Shown one piece after another: positions 32,001 through 48,099 of a stretch of 64,000 bases of DNA. The translations under genes and the position numbers were made by a program. The stretch's first letter is position 1. Every line of letters begins with the position of its first letter. The DNA comes from Euglena gracilis (taxonomy: Eukaryota; Euglenida; Euglenophyceae; Euglenales), in the NCBI GenBank assembly GCA_039621445.1, contig CP154957.1, positions 32,320,399 through 32,384,398 of the forward strand, given 5' to 3'. Below the pieces are notes generated by a model. The model saw nothing but the letters and a program-made list of their open reading frames with translations. It was not told where the DNA came from and did no database searches.

Positions 32001-35000
32001 TTGAAAACTGAACGCAAACGAACACCAAAAAAACACACAAAAAAGCAAATTTTGACCAGAATCGATAAAAGAAAAAAAATTGATTTTTTGAAAAGAAAAA
32101 AAATGTTTTTGTTTGAAATAAAAACAAAAAACATGTCTACGTTTCTCCCCTCCTTTCAGCTCATGTGGTTCAAGAATGGGCAGGAGGGGTCACAGAATCA
32201 CTCGGAGATGTCAGGAAAGGACGAAAGGACAAAAGGGACACTGGGAAGGGTGCACTGCCCAGGTTCTGAGCAGCGGCCAAGAGTGCGTGGCTTTGGTCAC
32301 AACAGACTTCGTTTACGTTGGCTTTGTGCTCGATGAGGAGCTCCACAAGCTGTTAGCAAAAAGGTACTGTGGTTCAAAAAATAAGCTGGGAATGGGCAGG
32401 TTCAAGGGGTATCCACCATGTGAATGTTGGTTATTCAACTTAGATTATAATATTTACACATATTCTTTGAATAATTTAGATGTCACCGGAAAAAAAATAT
32501 TCGGTAATGCTAATTTACTTCCCCGGGGGGGGAGGGTCCCACTTCTTTAACCAACTCCAAATTTTGGATTTTGTGCCTCCAATTCATACTATTTCTGTTA
32601 ATTCTGCGATTACGGTTAGGGTCAAAGTCAGGAATGGGGTTAGGGTTGCGATTTGGGGAAAACGTCAAGTCGAAATCGGGTCGTAATTGCGGCAAAAAAA
32701 ATTGGACCTAAACTTCAGCCAAAATTAGGTCTGAATTTTGCCCAACTGCCCAATTTCCCCTAACCCTGACCCTAACCCCAATCCCTGACCCTACCTTCCC
32801 ATAATCCTGAAAATAATCCTGTAATAACCCGCCAGCGGAAAAAGTGTTTGGCGGTAGGCGGGTTTCCCAGGAAAAAACAACAGGGGGTCCCAGTAGTTCC
32901 TGGGCGGTCAAAATCCCCGGTTGGGGCCCAGCAAATTAGCGTCGCCAGATGTTCTAATTCACTATTTGAGTAATGGATTGATTCCATCATACAAATTCAT
33001 TCCACAAACCCTGAAGGAGACAAAGAAACCATCAAAGACGAGGGCGACAACCTCCAGGTTGCCGTTCATGGCGGCGATGTAGAGGGGCGGGTACCCCGAG
33101 CTGGAGACCGCCCCGTCCAACCCCCAGCCCGCCGCCAGCAGCGTCCGGACGATGGCCGGCCAGCCGTTCTCGCAGGCGCAGACGAGCGCGTTGCGCCCGC
33201 CCGGCCCCTGGAGCCAGGCGCTGCCGCCGTCGGACGCACCTGAAGAGCGGATCAATGTTATATTAATGGAAGACCAAATGGAAACAACCGTGGGGAAGGG
33301 AGCACACACGCATCGGTACTCTAAACGTACATGTGTCAGACCGGGGGAAACGTACAATATTGGCAACATTTCACCCCCATGTTGGAGCACAGGTAAATGA
33401 AACATGACATGAATATGAGACTGTGTCCAATTGCGCATCAAGGACACACCATCCGCTGCGGCAAGCAGCAACTCAACCACGTCGCTGTGTCCCTCTTGGC
33501 AAGCAGCATGCAAGGGGTTGCACTCGTCATTTGCGCTGGTTTGCAAAGAGGCCTGCAGCAATTGGAAAAGCAGCGTTCGTTTTTCACACCCACGCATGCT
33601 TCGCTCCTGTGGCGCTCGTTTTACAAAGATGTGTCTGTCCAGCTCAGATCAATGAAAACAGCTGGTCATCAGCAATATGAACGGCAGCAGTCACCTGGTG
33701 GGGTGTTGGATGAGCCTATCTTCTCTGCACTGTGAGTGGAGTTCCCAATACCCCTCCGGCCAAACCCGGAAATAGACAAAAAAGGGGCCCTCGGCGCACG
33801 CCTTGGCTTCCAGCAGCAGCTTCACACAGTCCGCCTTCCCATTCACGGCGGCGATGTACAGCGCCGCCATGCCGGGGTCCATCAGGAGGTTCACATCGGC
33901 GGAGTGCCGCAGCAGCAGTTGGCAGCATAGCTTCCCTCAATGACCCAGGAGGGGGGGAGCACTTTTTCCCAAGGCAAAACACTTGCTTTGTTTTGTGAAA
34001 CCTCGCCCACACACAACCCACACCCATTCAGTTGAAACCTACCCAAAATCCCAAATACCACCCACACCCACACCCACACCCACACCCACAACCCACACCC
34101 ACACCCACACCCACACCCACACCCACGCCCACACCCACACCCACACCCACACCCACACCCACACACCCCCCCCCCCACCCACACCCACACACACCCCCAC
34201 CCACACCCCCACACCCACACACCCCCCCACCCACCCCCCCACCCACCCACACCCACCCACACACCCACCCACACCCACCCACCCACCCACCCACCCACCC
34301 ACCCACACACACACCCACACCCACCCACCCACACCCACACCCACCCACACCCACCCACACCCACACCACACACCCACCCACACACCACACCCACACACCC
34401 ACCCACACACCACACCCACACACACCCACACCCACACCCACGCCCACACCCACACCCACACCCACACCCACACCCACACCCACACCCACACCCACAACCC
34501 ACACCCCACCACCCACACCCACACCCGCACCCGCACACCCACACCCACACACCCACACCCACACCCACACCCACACCCACACCCACACCCACACCCACAC
34601 CCACACACTCAAAAACCCATTCCCCCTGGGGCGGGTCACGCTGGTGTTCAGTGAATCTATTGGGGGCAGGTGTCGGCGTGGCCCGCCTGGCAACAGAGAT
34701 GGAGCGGGGTGGCGCCGGCCGAGGTACGGTGGTCCACGGGAGCCCCGGCCTGCAGGGGGGGGGGGGGGCAGACACGGTGCATCTGCTGGCTGCCTGCGAC
34801 ATGGGTGAAGGAATGGCCAATGCATGGTCAAACGCCAGAAAATGACTGGCCTAGCTGATGGCAGGATGGCAGGGCACTCCCCTCAAATCGTGATCAACAA
34901 CACATTCATCCACCTCAAACCATAATTCTTTGCCACTGGAAAACAAAGGAACAAGAAAAAAGAAACACCCAATTTTTGAGAAAGAAAGCAGAATTTGAAA

Positions 35001-35444
35001 TGAATGTTTGCAAAAAAACCTTCATTTTTGGGGGAAAAAAGTTCAAAATTTTGGGAACTTCAAAAAATCTGTTGCAATCCTCGGAATAATTTGAGAGAAT
35101 TCATGAGATTGCAATTTGCATACATTTCCACAAAGAAATACGTAAAATGCCAATGGAAAAATGCCTTTTGTGCATTTTGTATAAAAACAATTTTTTTTTG
35201 CTTGGCAGATCAACTGTCATCGCTCCTTCAATTTGCACACCAGTAAAAGCTTTTCAGCGCCTTCAGCATGGCCTTCGTGACAGAAAACAGCCAACAAGTC
35301 ACCCAAATCAGCAAAGAGACTTGCATCTTTCTCCCCATCACACGCGTGCACCTTCAAGAGGAGGTTGGCCAAGGCTTGCTGTAAAAAATTGTCTGAGCCT
35401 TCGTCTTGCCCTGAACAGGAGTTGGCTGAGATTTTCGCACGCAA
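26100..35444 (-). CDS. Ankyrin-repeat protein, at least 14 exons
   Basis: Exons, minus strand, 5' to 3': about 35444-35241, 34749-34666, 33921-33802, 33552-33450, 33239-33052, 32349-32266, 31883-31827, 31489-31421, 30997-30856, 30007-29871, 29364-29296, 27080-26982, 26763-26671, 26300-26100 (TGA). Joined, they give consecutive ~33-residue ankyrin repeats (for example GATPLHLCCQAGHADT, NPLHAACQEGHSDVVELLL, GSTPLVVAAQSGHVAVLERL, SPLFVAAINGHAEAVRRLL), ending TIADYLHQHLP. Repeat spacing is kept across most joins, which validates the borders. Donors include GTGTG (35240, 33449, 29870) and one GC (33801). At least three introns lack GT-AG and have direct repeats instead. ATG at 35444 is the first in-frame Met seen but not a proven start. 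Ankyrin proteins are interaction scaffolds; no partner or localisation signal is visible. Confidence 0.9.
27060..27870. mobile_element. Cluster of G/C-tract elements in the ankyrin gene
   Basis: Lies between the LTALHAAC and KAAVNVAV exons. It contains TTTTGATATAAGGACAGG near 27124 and CCTACTTATATCAGGG near 27542 (decayed MITE ends), TTCGGCGCAAAGTGCCGG and GGCACAAAGCGCCGG hairpins near 27322 and 27675, and GGTACCCGGGACC inverted repeats near 27370-27405. Several G tracts exceed 12 bases. Text and order closely match 60437-60871. Confidence 0.7.
28010..29235. other. Intronic repeats between ankyrin exons
   Basis: Two more G/C-tract elements: 28010-28260, with CCGACGCCTTCAGTGCCGGG, and 29015-29235, with GGTGCTTCGCGCC and CACCCACCCACTCACCC. 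The text between is T/A-rich with short inverted C/G tracts. No exon is visible. Confidence 0.5.
30181..30213. repeat. Near-perfect palindrome with C/G core
   Basis: GAACTACATGGCCCC faces GGGGCCATATAGTTC with one mismatch and a 3-nt spacer. A second GGGGGGTATAATTCG unit follows, and TTCATCGCTGCCATATATTTG-like text at 30690-30715 may be its distant partner. Intronic, in the ankyrin gene. Confidence 0.7.
30390..30560. repeat. TTCGGCCTAAATTCGG repeat (telomere-foldback centre family)
   Basis: GGCCGGAAGTTAGATACC, CGAATTCGGCCTAAATTCGG and GGAATGCGGCCTGAG match the centre of 6118-6475 and the repeat at 35850-36010. The TTAGGG tips are weak or absent in this copy. Confidence 0.5.
31500..31820. mobile_element. 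CACCCACCCACC-rich element ending GTGAATCCATGG
   Basis: Begins GGGGGCACTTTCCCCAGGCC, contains several ACCCACCCACC tracts, AATCCTTCGGCTGAGCC, CATGGCGCACCCCCC and GGTCCAGAGGCCC, and ends AAGTGAATCCATGG. The same ordered text occurs at 61700-61945 and, more diverged, at 58305-58590. It is a dispersed element occupying introns of both the ankyrin and helicase genes. Confidence 0.65.
32597..32830. mobile_element. Foldback element with TTAGGG-like arms (second copy)
   Basis: ACGGTTAGGGTC and GGGGTTAGGGTTGCG on the left face CCCCTAACCCTGACCCTAACC on the right, around TTAGGTCTGAATTTTGCCC. Same plan as 6118-6475. Confidence 0.7.
34058..34612. repeat. CCCACA minisatellite in the ankyrin gene
   Basis: About 555 bp of CCCACA hexamers with CCCA and CA variants, almost purely C/A on the plus strand. 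It lies in the intron between GHADT and CQLLLRHSADVN. Long Pro/Thr/His or Gly/Val/Cys frames on either strand are products of the repeat. Confidence 0.95.
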
Positions 35445-38034
35445 CTTTCAAAGAAGGCTGAACAGTGGGAGAAGGGTTGAAAACCCATGAATTAAAATGT
35501 TCATTCGCTTCTTAAGTCAGTGCAGAAAATGGTCGTCATAAGAACAGGAAGCATACCTGCAGCTGAATCGTTCGGGAATCCTGGGCCTGCAACTGTTTGA
35601 GCCAAACTCTCTGACAGCAAAGACTGGATATGCCTGGGTCCCATGGGAAAATACTGCATGCCACTCCAAAAAAAAATCATATATAACTTTGTGTGTATAC
35701 TGTCTACATGCGTGTACAGGTACATATTTGTACAGCAGCATCACTCTTAAGCATCACTCTTAATCCCCCTCTGTTAAGAGTGATCGGGGGGGGGGAGGCA
35801 TATGCAGTGACCCGGGAGGGTTATGGTTTTGACCGTATTCCCAGAGGTCCACCATTTTTAGGAATTAGGAATTTAAGCAGAAGTTAGGCTGCATTCCAGA
35901 TGAATTGAGGCCGAATTTAGGCCGAATTTGGGGATTTTGAGGTAAATAGCATTAATCTTCCGGAACGGCATCTAATTCCGGCCTAACTTGGTCCTAAAAA
36001 GGGTCAATTTTTTGGTGCACCGATCACCACCCCATCCCTCTTCCTAAAGGTAGGTGCCCACCCACCCCGAATTGCTCGATGGTTGCCCGGATCCGCCACA
36101 GTTCAGGGGCGCCGTGGGACCGAAAAGAAGAAAAGTCGGACCCGGGTCACTCCATACGAACCCCCGGGGGGGGGGGGGGCATTCAGAGTGATACTGCCAT
36201 TTTTAAATATACACATACATATGAATTTGTGTGTGCACGATCATCTGATCATTTGAGATCATGGGATATGCACAGACTCCTTGGCTCCTTTGAAACGTTT
36301 TGGGTTGCACTCCGCCAGCTATGGGCGCACTCCCAAAGGGGGCATAACTGGTGTTTATGCTTCACGGGTACCTTCAATCACCTTTAAAGAAAGGAATCGA
36401 GCAGGTACTTAAAAACATTCTACAGTGGGACTGTGGTGCAATTCTTCGTTTCGACATTTGTCTTGTTAAGAAGATGTGGCCTCAAATGATCCTCGTTTTC
36501 TGAGTTGGACAAAGTTGGATTGGGATTCCCCTGAAAGATTCTCTTGCAAAGGTCTGGAAGGTAGAAATTTGTGATGGTGACCAGAATCATGTCTATTGTG
36601 GCTTTTTCCTGACCAAGGCTGTTTCTTTTCAACTTGATGGGGGAGTGAGACAATCAAACAAAACGCATTGTCAACCAAACAGAATTCAGGGGGGAAAGCA
36701 CATAAAAAGCAGCTACAAGGATTCGTAGCTTTTGGGAGCCAAAAGATCGGCCGTCCTCCTCACCCCCAGGTGTTGGCTTGAAAAAATTATATCATTCCAC
36801 AAAAACACAACAGGGCAAGGGTAGACCAAACACTCTTTCTTCAGAAGTTCTGGGGCTGGGTAGATAGCCTGGCAGGTTGGCGCTTGTCCACATTGACTTA
36901 CCTAAAAAAAAAAAAGTGTGATCAAAGCAGTGGGCAGGGGGGGAGAAAGTGCACACCGGCCGGTCAAAAACTGCACTGCAAAAAAAACTGCAAAAAAAAC
37001 TGGGGGAAAAAACTGCAATGCACTTAAACAGAAAATAACAATAAACAAGCTGCAATGGTGTGCATATGCAAAACAACGTCAATTGCGACCACATGGGCAC
37101 GCCCCAATTCACCTAACTTTCTTTTGCACAGCTTTGGAGCCGATGCCGACAAAATGGAAGCAATCAATCAAGGTGCACTGTGCATGGCTTTTCATGCACT
37201 GAAATGCAAGTCATGTGTTTCACACCGGTTTTCCTGCACCAAAATTTGTACCGACCATGCCCACAAAAATGCCAAACGGTTTCCTTTCAAAATATGGGGA
37301 AAATGCACATTTACCCATACAAAGAAATTTTCAATGCTTTCATTTCTTGCAGGGGATGTTCAGTTTGGAACTTTCGGTCCATCACTGGTGAAATGTCCCC
37401 ATGTCACAATGCAACAAAAAAAAACTACAACAATCACCACAAACTTTGAACATTGTCCTTGGGGATTGCCAAATGGTCTACAACCTGGGAATCTTTGCAA
37501 ATAAGAAAGAACTTTTTGCTCCTTGCAGCATTTGGCTGGTGTGACATTTGGCCACAATGCTTGGGGCAAGACCCAATCTTCTTCAGGAGTTTATGCTCCT
37601 TTGCAGCACCATGAATTTCGAAATCCTCAACTCCAAATTCAACCAAAATTTGCACACAAAAAACAGTTTTTGTGTTTAGTCCCCAGGAACCCCAACATAA
37701 ATAGTTGAATCTGCTCAGGAGTGCAAATGACGCTTGCCAAAATAAGCAGTGTGACATCTGTCACCACAGGCTGGAGATGGATCAAGTTTGGTTGGGGAGT
37801 AAATGTGGCCTTGTCACCGAAACAATCTGTTTTTTTTTTGGAATGGTGGCTACACCAATCTTTTTTGTATTAAGAGGCAAGGCAGTTGGCAAGACAATTG
37901 GGGGCAAGACAATTGGTGGGATAACTGTAGACAAATCATGAACAGATGATGCTTTTTCTTGAGAAACACCCTTCAAACATGTAACCCAGCACCAAAAAAA
38001 AACAGACACCTCAGGTTTCCTCAAAACTGGAATC

Positions 38035-38180
38035 AAAAAAAACTGCAAAAAACTGCATGTGTGCAATTTTTTGCACTGCGAAAAAAACTGCAAAAAAAAC
38101 CTTCAAAAAAAATGTAAAAAAATGCAAAAAACCCAAAACGTGAAAACTGCAAGAAACTGCAAAAACTGCACCGTGCATGC
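38035..38180. repeat. ACTGCAAAAAA repeat (copy facing 61610-61720)
   Basis: Many AACTGCAAAAAA units, then CCCAAAACGTGAAAACTGC, ACTGCACCGTGCATG and a C10 tract. The region 61610-61720 carries the same text in reverse complement (GCACCGTGCGGTTTTTGCAG..., then a C9 tract), so the two loci are inverted copies of one element. Confidence 0.75.
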
Positions 38181-40730
38181 CCCCCCCCCCTGCAGTGGGA
38201 GCCCAAACACAAACAGTCGAATATAATTGTGAAAGTGGTGGAACTGTATTCAGTTGGCATATTATGAACAGCGAGAGAATTGTTGCACGACGCAAGATGT
38301 TGCACATAAACCAAACCCATAAACCATGACGAACCGACAAGCAAATGCGAAATCTGAATTCCAAAACAAAAGCATCAATGGCACTTTTATCCAGCCTCAT
38401 CACATCAAACTGCATTCCATTGCTTCCAAGGAAGGGATCGTCGTCGTTCGGATCCTGGCTGGGATCATATGGGTCAGCCTCCGAGCTGCCACTAGAGCAC
38501 GGGCTACCAACGTACTCAGCAAGGCTTCCTCTTCAGTACTCCCAAAAACAGCAAATATGCACAACGTTTGCGAGAACGTCCACACTGTGTGAAAGAAAGC
38601 CTGGGTCCGTTCGCACTTTCATCCATCGTGAAGGGCGCTGAATTAGAGGGTCATCGTCGGGGCAACTTTCTTGATTGGATGCAGACTGGCGAACAGCTTA
38701 AAAAAGAAAGTCCCTGTGAAGGGAAGGCAGTTCAAAAAGTTTAAAAGGTTTGCCCCTGATCCAATGATGCAAGGTGCTTGCACTTGCACTTGGATGGGCA
38801 CCTCTGACTTTGAGAAGGGAAAGAGATTATTCAGCAAGAAACTTGACGCTGGTTCTGTCCCAAAGCCTCGCTAGAATCCATGCACCAAAATCCATGCACA
38901 GATGATACCTGTGCCCCATGCAACCTAATCCTGAACCTATGCCAGCCTTTGTGACAGTTGGCACAGGGATCTTTCCTGTTTTTTTTGTTAAATAACTCAA
39001 AAACCGAAATGGGGTCATATCCCCATTTGATGTTGCGACTAACCCCCCCATTTAAGCGCAAATGGTGCGCAGCGCCAAAAATTGAACCTCGTGCTTGGCG
39101 TGGCCCCAAAATTCCAGTGGGTTGGTTTTCTGTGGTTCCAGTGGGTTGGGTTCCCCCCCCATTTAAGTGCGCGGTGTGCGCACAATATTGGACCGCAAAC
39201 CCCCCCCTCCCACTTATAAACCCCCCGGGGTTTAATGGATCCGGTTTGGTTGGTCGGCCAAAGGGGGGGGGGGGGGTTACAGGTGGGGGGGGGGGGGTAG
39301 GGTTTATAGGTCTCGGAATTGTTGGCGAAAATCCGACCCCCCAAAATGACCTCAAAACCCCGCGAAATTGGCACTTTTCGGCAAATTTGGTCAAATGGCA
39401 TTTTCGATGATGGTCGTTCTCAAAAAACTGCCAAAAAATCAGTTTTGGGGTGGTTTGCAGCCGAGAAAAATCGTCCCCAACGACTTCCATTTTTTCTTCC
39501 CCTGGGGGGTTTATAAGTCCCAGTTTGGTTGATCAGCCCGAGGGGGGTTTTATAAGTGGGGGGGGGGGCTACAAGTGGGGGGCTATAAGTGGGGGGTGGG
39601 GTTTAGTTTCAAAGGTTTGACATTTATTTGGGACACTGTCCCAAAGCGGTCCAGTGCATAGTGGTTTTTGGGGGCTGCATACCTTTTTGGATTTCATTTT
39701 GGACCCCGGGGCGTGACTGTTATTTCAAAAAAGGGCACCTGCACCGAAGGCGGTCTACAACAAGTGCAACGGCCTGCTCCTGGGGCCAAATATGTACCCC
39801 CCACTGCCTCTTCCCTGCCCTTGCCTGAACTGCATTTCATTGTGTTCCTGCTGCAGTGTTCCTGCTTCCCACACCTGCCTTGAACATTAGACATAATTTC
39901 AATGACAAAAGCTATCGACAATTGTGATAAGTGAGAAATGAAAAGGAGTGTTTACAAAAGTGCTCTGAAGCGGCAGATCGAGGGGATTTGGAATTTTGGA
40001 AGGAAAATTGGACAAATTAGTGGAAATATGGAGATCGACGCCTGAGTAGCAATGAGATTTCCTTAGCGAAGGGATTTACTAACTTTCATCCCAAGACCAA
40101 ATTTAACTCTTTTCGAAATTCTTGGGTTAAAAAAATGGCGTTTTGGAATAAAGCAAACTCCCAATGGTACGAACAAAAAAAAATATTTTGACAATTTTTT
40201 TTAACACCTGGCTGGACCTCAAAATCGAAATACAAATTGCCACAGAGCGATGAAGTTAAGCTGATCGTAAAAATTGCATATTCTCGAAATGGAGACACCT
40301 GACATGCTTCACAATGCAGAGAGGAAGGGGGGAAAACAAGAAAATGCGAAGAACAGCAGAACAGCAGACAGAAACTTTGCAGCAATTTTGGGGGAAATTG
40401 TAGAAAATGCAGGAAAATGTGCATGCACTTTCCCCCCGTAGTATTTCAGAACTGGGGAAACGTCAGAAGGCAAACAGCTGATCACTGAGGACAAAGATAG
40501 AACCAGAGGCCTCGATTCAACAAACATTTTGAAACAAAAAATTGTTTAACTTGCCCCAGGCCAGGATGCCCCAATCCTTGCCCGCTCATCTTCCCCCAAT
40601 TGGTGCGCGCGCGTGCGGGGTGGTAATAAGCACGTCCCGCAGTGGGTGGTGACCTTTTGGGGCTTGTTCTGCAAAACGTTTGTCAATACATGGCTTCGCT
40701 TGGAGGATACACTCGGATGCCCTGTGGACA

Positions 40731-40765
40731 CAGAGAGGTCGACGGGGTACCCGTCGACCTCTCTG
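40731..40765. repeat. Perfect 16-bp-arm palindrome
   Basis: CAGAGAGGTCGACGGG and its exact complement CCCGTCGACCTCTCTG are separated by only GTA. It can form a stable cruciform or RNA hairpin. I find no terminator-like or family context. Confidence 0.9.
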
Positions 40766-41269
40766 CGTCTTCAGCCACAGCGGCACTGTAAAACCAAAAC
40801 CAGCAGCCACGCATGAAATCAACAAACCGATAAAGCTGGATCACAATTCACAGCGGAACACAGAGGTGTCCTCGCGCAAAGCCTGTCCCAAAATGCCGGC
40901 AGCATGGCAGGCAAAAGTTCAGGGACGCTTCACACACTTATTATATTATTAGCTGCCATAGGCCTGGGTGGTCAGGGAGGCCAGCTGTCGCATCAGTCAA
41001 CGTTCTGCTGAGGTTTTGTCCAGGTTGATTTCTCTGTCCATTGCAAGCTTCCATGTTGGTGCATTCGACGCAATTGTGCCATTTTTGACAAAAAAATACA
41101 CTATTCACCGATGTCCGATATGATGGCTCCGGCCTCCCCGGCTCCATAGAATTCTTTTTGTGCTTTGCCGGCCCCACACTCGACGGTGCTGGGGAGTCTT
41201 CCGGAACAGCTCCGTGCAACCTTTCTTTGTGTCATTGGACCCGCTGGCTTGCCGGGTTGGATCGCCACC

Positions 41270-41470
41270 CACCCACCCACCCACCCCTTGGGGGGGCCCC
41301 CCCGGGGGAACCCACAAAAAAAATGGCCGAAAAATCGCAAAAGTGCTAAAAATAGCACTTTTTCGGCGCCTTCGCCGCCGAAAATATATCCCACCCCCCC
41401 CCTCCGGGGGACCCCCCCGGGGGGGCTCGGCCGGACCCCCCACCCTACCCCCCCCCAGGGTCCACGGCTA
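41270..41470. mobile_element. G/C-tract foldback element with TTCGGCGCCTTCGCCGCCGAA centre
   Basis: Outer ACCCACCCACCC / CTTGGGGGGGCCCCCCCGGG and right-hand CCCCCCTCCGGGGGACC tracts surround a central TTCGGCGCCTTCGCCG hairpin near 41360-41382. Same plan as 20035-20350. Confidence 0.6.
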
Positions 41471-41598
41471 AAAAAACCCCTGTCCACCATCCAAAACAAA
41501 ACCAGCAAACACTTGAAAATTGAAACACATTTCAAATGGAAGCCTGGCCCATCTTCCTAATTCTAAACTGGCCAAACAGCAAAGCGGCGTCTCGGAGC

Positions 41599-46170
<4,572 letters not shown>

Positions 46171-46369
46171 GTAGGCCGGAGTGGTCGGTAAGGCTGGGTT
46201 TGGTGAGGGGGCGGAGGTTTGGATGCCATGCCCATATAAAATCACTTGTGGCCCCGGCGGGGTGCGTTTCCCCAGACCAAGTTCACACATCCACCACCCT
46301 TTCGAAAATCCACCAATCCACCCCACCCCAGAGGTTGACCCCAGGGGTTTTCTTAAGGATAAAGACCCC

Positions 46370-46800
46370 GAGGGGGGGGGTCCCACAGGCCGGCTGGAAA
46401 AAGGAGCTCGCTAGACCCCCACCCCCAAGGGGGGGAGGTCCAAAGGGGGAGGTCTGGCCGGCTGGGACCTGGACCTGGCAGGAACCAAAAAAAAAAATGC
46501 CCGAATAAGCCCAAATCCAGCTGGGTTAGCATTTTTCAGCCAAAACCTAGAGGTCAAAACCGAAAAATTGCCATAAACTGCCATTCCCGGCCATTTTTTG
46601 ACCCCCTTTTCAAAAATTTTCGGCGCTTTGCACCGAAATTTTTTTTTCGGTCCAGCCCAGCTTTGCCGGCCTCCCTGAACTTTATTTCAGCGGACCTCGG
46701 GGGGGGGGGGGAGGGGCGGCAGCCCGGCTGGGAGGTGCTGGCTGGAAAAAAAGGTGCTGGCTGGCTAGACCCCCCCGGGGGGTCGGTCCCCTCCAGCTGA
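46370..46800. mobile_element. GGCTGG-ended G/C-tract foldback element (second copy)
   Basis: GGGGGGGTCCCACAGGCCGGCTGG...GAGCTCGCTAGACCCCC at the left, AGGTGCTGGCTGGCTAGACC at the right, and a centre with TTCGGCGCTTTGCACCGAA and CCAGCTTTGCCGGCC. Closely parallels 3870-4165. Confidence 0.6.
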
Positions 46801-46919
46801 AGAAAACCCCTGGTCGACCCATCCTCCCCCAAAACCCCAAAAGCAGCCAGAAAGGTTTCCGGACTGGCCAGACTGCCATGGGTGCACCACCACAGGAGGT
46901 GGGCATCCCCATGGCGATG

Positions 46920-47335
46920 TAAACCCCCCCCCAAATAATACCCCCCCCAAATAATACCCCCCCCCAAATAATACCCCCCCCCTTGGGGTCCGACTTCGGC
47001 CGCCGAAATAATACCCCCCCCCCCTGGTTTCGGGCCGAAGGCCCGGATTTTTGACCTGAAAATGTAGGTAAAAATCACAATTTCTGACAACAAATTATGA
47101 AAAAAATGGATTTTTCTGGCTCATCTGACCTCCAAAAATGGTAAATTTCACAAGAAAGTGCAAAAAATGACCCCAAAGGGCGGTTTTGGGTGCTATTTTG
47201 GGTTTTACGGGACTTTGAAAATTTCGAAAATTTTGGAAAAATAATACCCCCCCCAAATAATACCCCCCCCCTCGGGCCGGGACTTCGGGCGAAAAAATAA
47301 TACCCCGGGGGGGGTATTATTTGGGGGGGGGGTTA
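46920..47335. mobile_element. AATAATACCCCCCCC foldback element
   Basis: Left cluster CCCCAAATAATACCCCCCCC in several copies (46923-47025), a T/A-rich middle, and a right cluster of the same unit with one inverted GGGGTATTATTTGGGGGGG at 47308-47331. The latter faces AATAATACCCC across a 4-base centre. Confidence 0.7.
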
Positions 47336-47419
47336 ACTCACTTCCTTTCAGAATATGTGTGGCCAGCCAACAATTATATGCCCCACGGGAGGACTGAGTA
47401 CTTGTTCGGGGGGGGGGGG

Positions 47420-48010
47420 GGTATGGTGACCGGTTCTGGCACGGGGCCTGACGGGGGGCTCGGGGGGAGGGGACTCAGCCCGAACCCACCCACCCCCAGG
47501 GATGGATGGGAAGCAGTGAGTGGGGGGGGGTGGGGGCGGACCCCCCCTCCCGACCCGGAGGGGGGGGGGGTGGGTCGGACCCCCCCCTCCTACCTCGAAA
47601 CTGAGGGGGGGCCGAAAATTTTTCGATTTCATGGACGGGCAAAGGGCCGGAAATCGGGTCGGAATCGGCCAAAAATCCCTGATTTTTCTTTGAAAATCGA
47701 TCCAAAAATGCTCATTTTTTGAATTTTTTTGAACATGTTTTTGGGGGAAAACACCAACACATCAAAAAATGGGTAATATGGCCAAAAGTCAGCAAAAGGG
47801 GTGTTTTTTGCTCATTTTCCGGCGCGCAGCGCCGGAAGAAAATTTTCTGCTATTTTTGGCACCTGTCAAGGAGGGGGGGGTGGGGGGGTCCGGACCCCCC
47901 CTCCCAACATCTAGGGGGGGGGGGGGTGGTCCGGACCCCCCCCTACCACCTTCCCCCCCCAGGGGGGGGGGTGGTCGGGACCCCCCCCTACCACCTACCT
48001 CAGTACCGAA
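47420..48010. mobile_element. G/C-tract element with CCGGCGCGCAGCGCCGG centre
   Basis: Several G10-G12 tracts and CGGACCCCCCCTC repeats flank TTTTCCGGCGCGCAGCGCCG near 47814-47836. No ORF with family similarity. It lies just downstream of the helicase 3' end. Confidence 0.6.
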
Positions 48011-48099
48011 GGGCTTCCCATCCATCCCTGCCCACCCCTTCTCCCTTGGGTTGCCAAACCTTTAAAAAAAAATTGATCAGGGGGGGGGGGCGTATTTCT

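Larger units (their letters stand above)
35445..41598. other. Long stretch without a recognised gene
   Basis: Mostly A/T-rich. Open fragments include 36653-36420 minus (ATIDMILVTITNFYLPDLCK), about 38530-38320 minus (SSEADPYDPSQDPNDDDPFL) and about 38640-38871 plus (APDPMMQGACTCTWMGTSDF). They look protein-like but match no family I can name and lie on both strands, so degenerate transposons are the likeliest source. Also present: TTAGGCCGAATTTAGG repeat at 35850-36010, ACTGCAAAAAA repeats at 36965-37015 and 38035-38175, and ACTTATAAACCCCCC / TTTATAAGTGGGGGG elements at 39205-39605. Confidence 0.4.

Noticed and set aside
34028-34831. Long Pro/Thr/His and Gly/Val/Cys open frames
   Set aside because: They are translations of the CCCACA minisatellite, present on both strands, inside an intron flanked by ankyrin exons whose reading frame is independent.
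38600-38871. A plus-strand gene breaking the one-strand pattern
   Set aside because: The frame is short, has no family similarity or splice context, and lies among other degenerate fragments.
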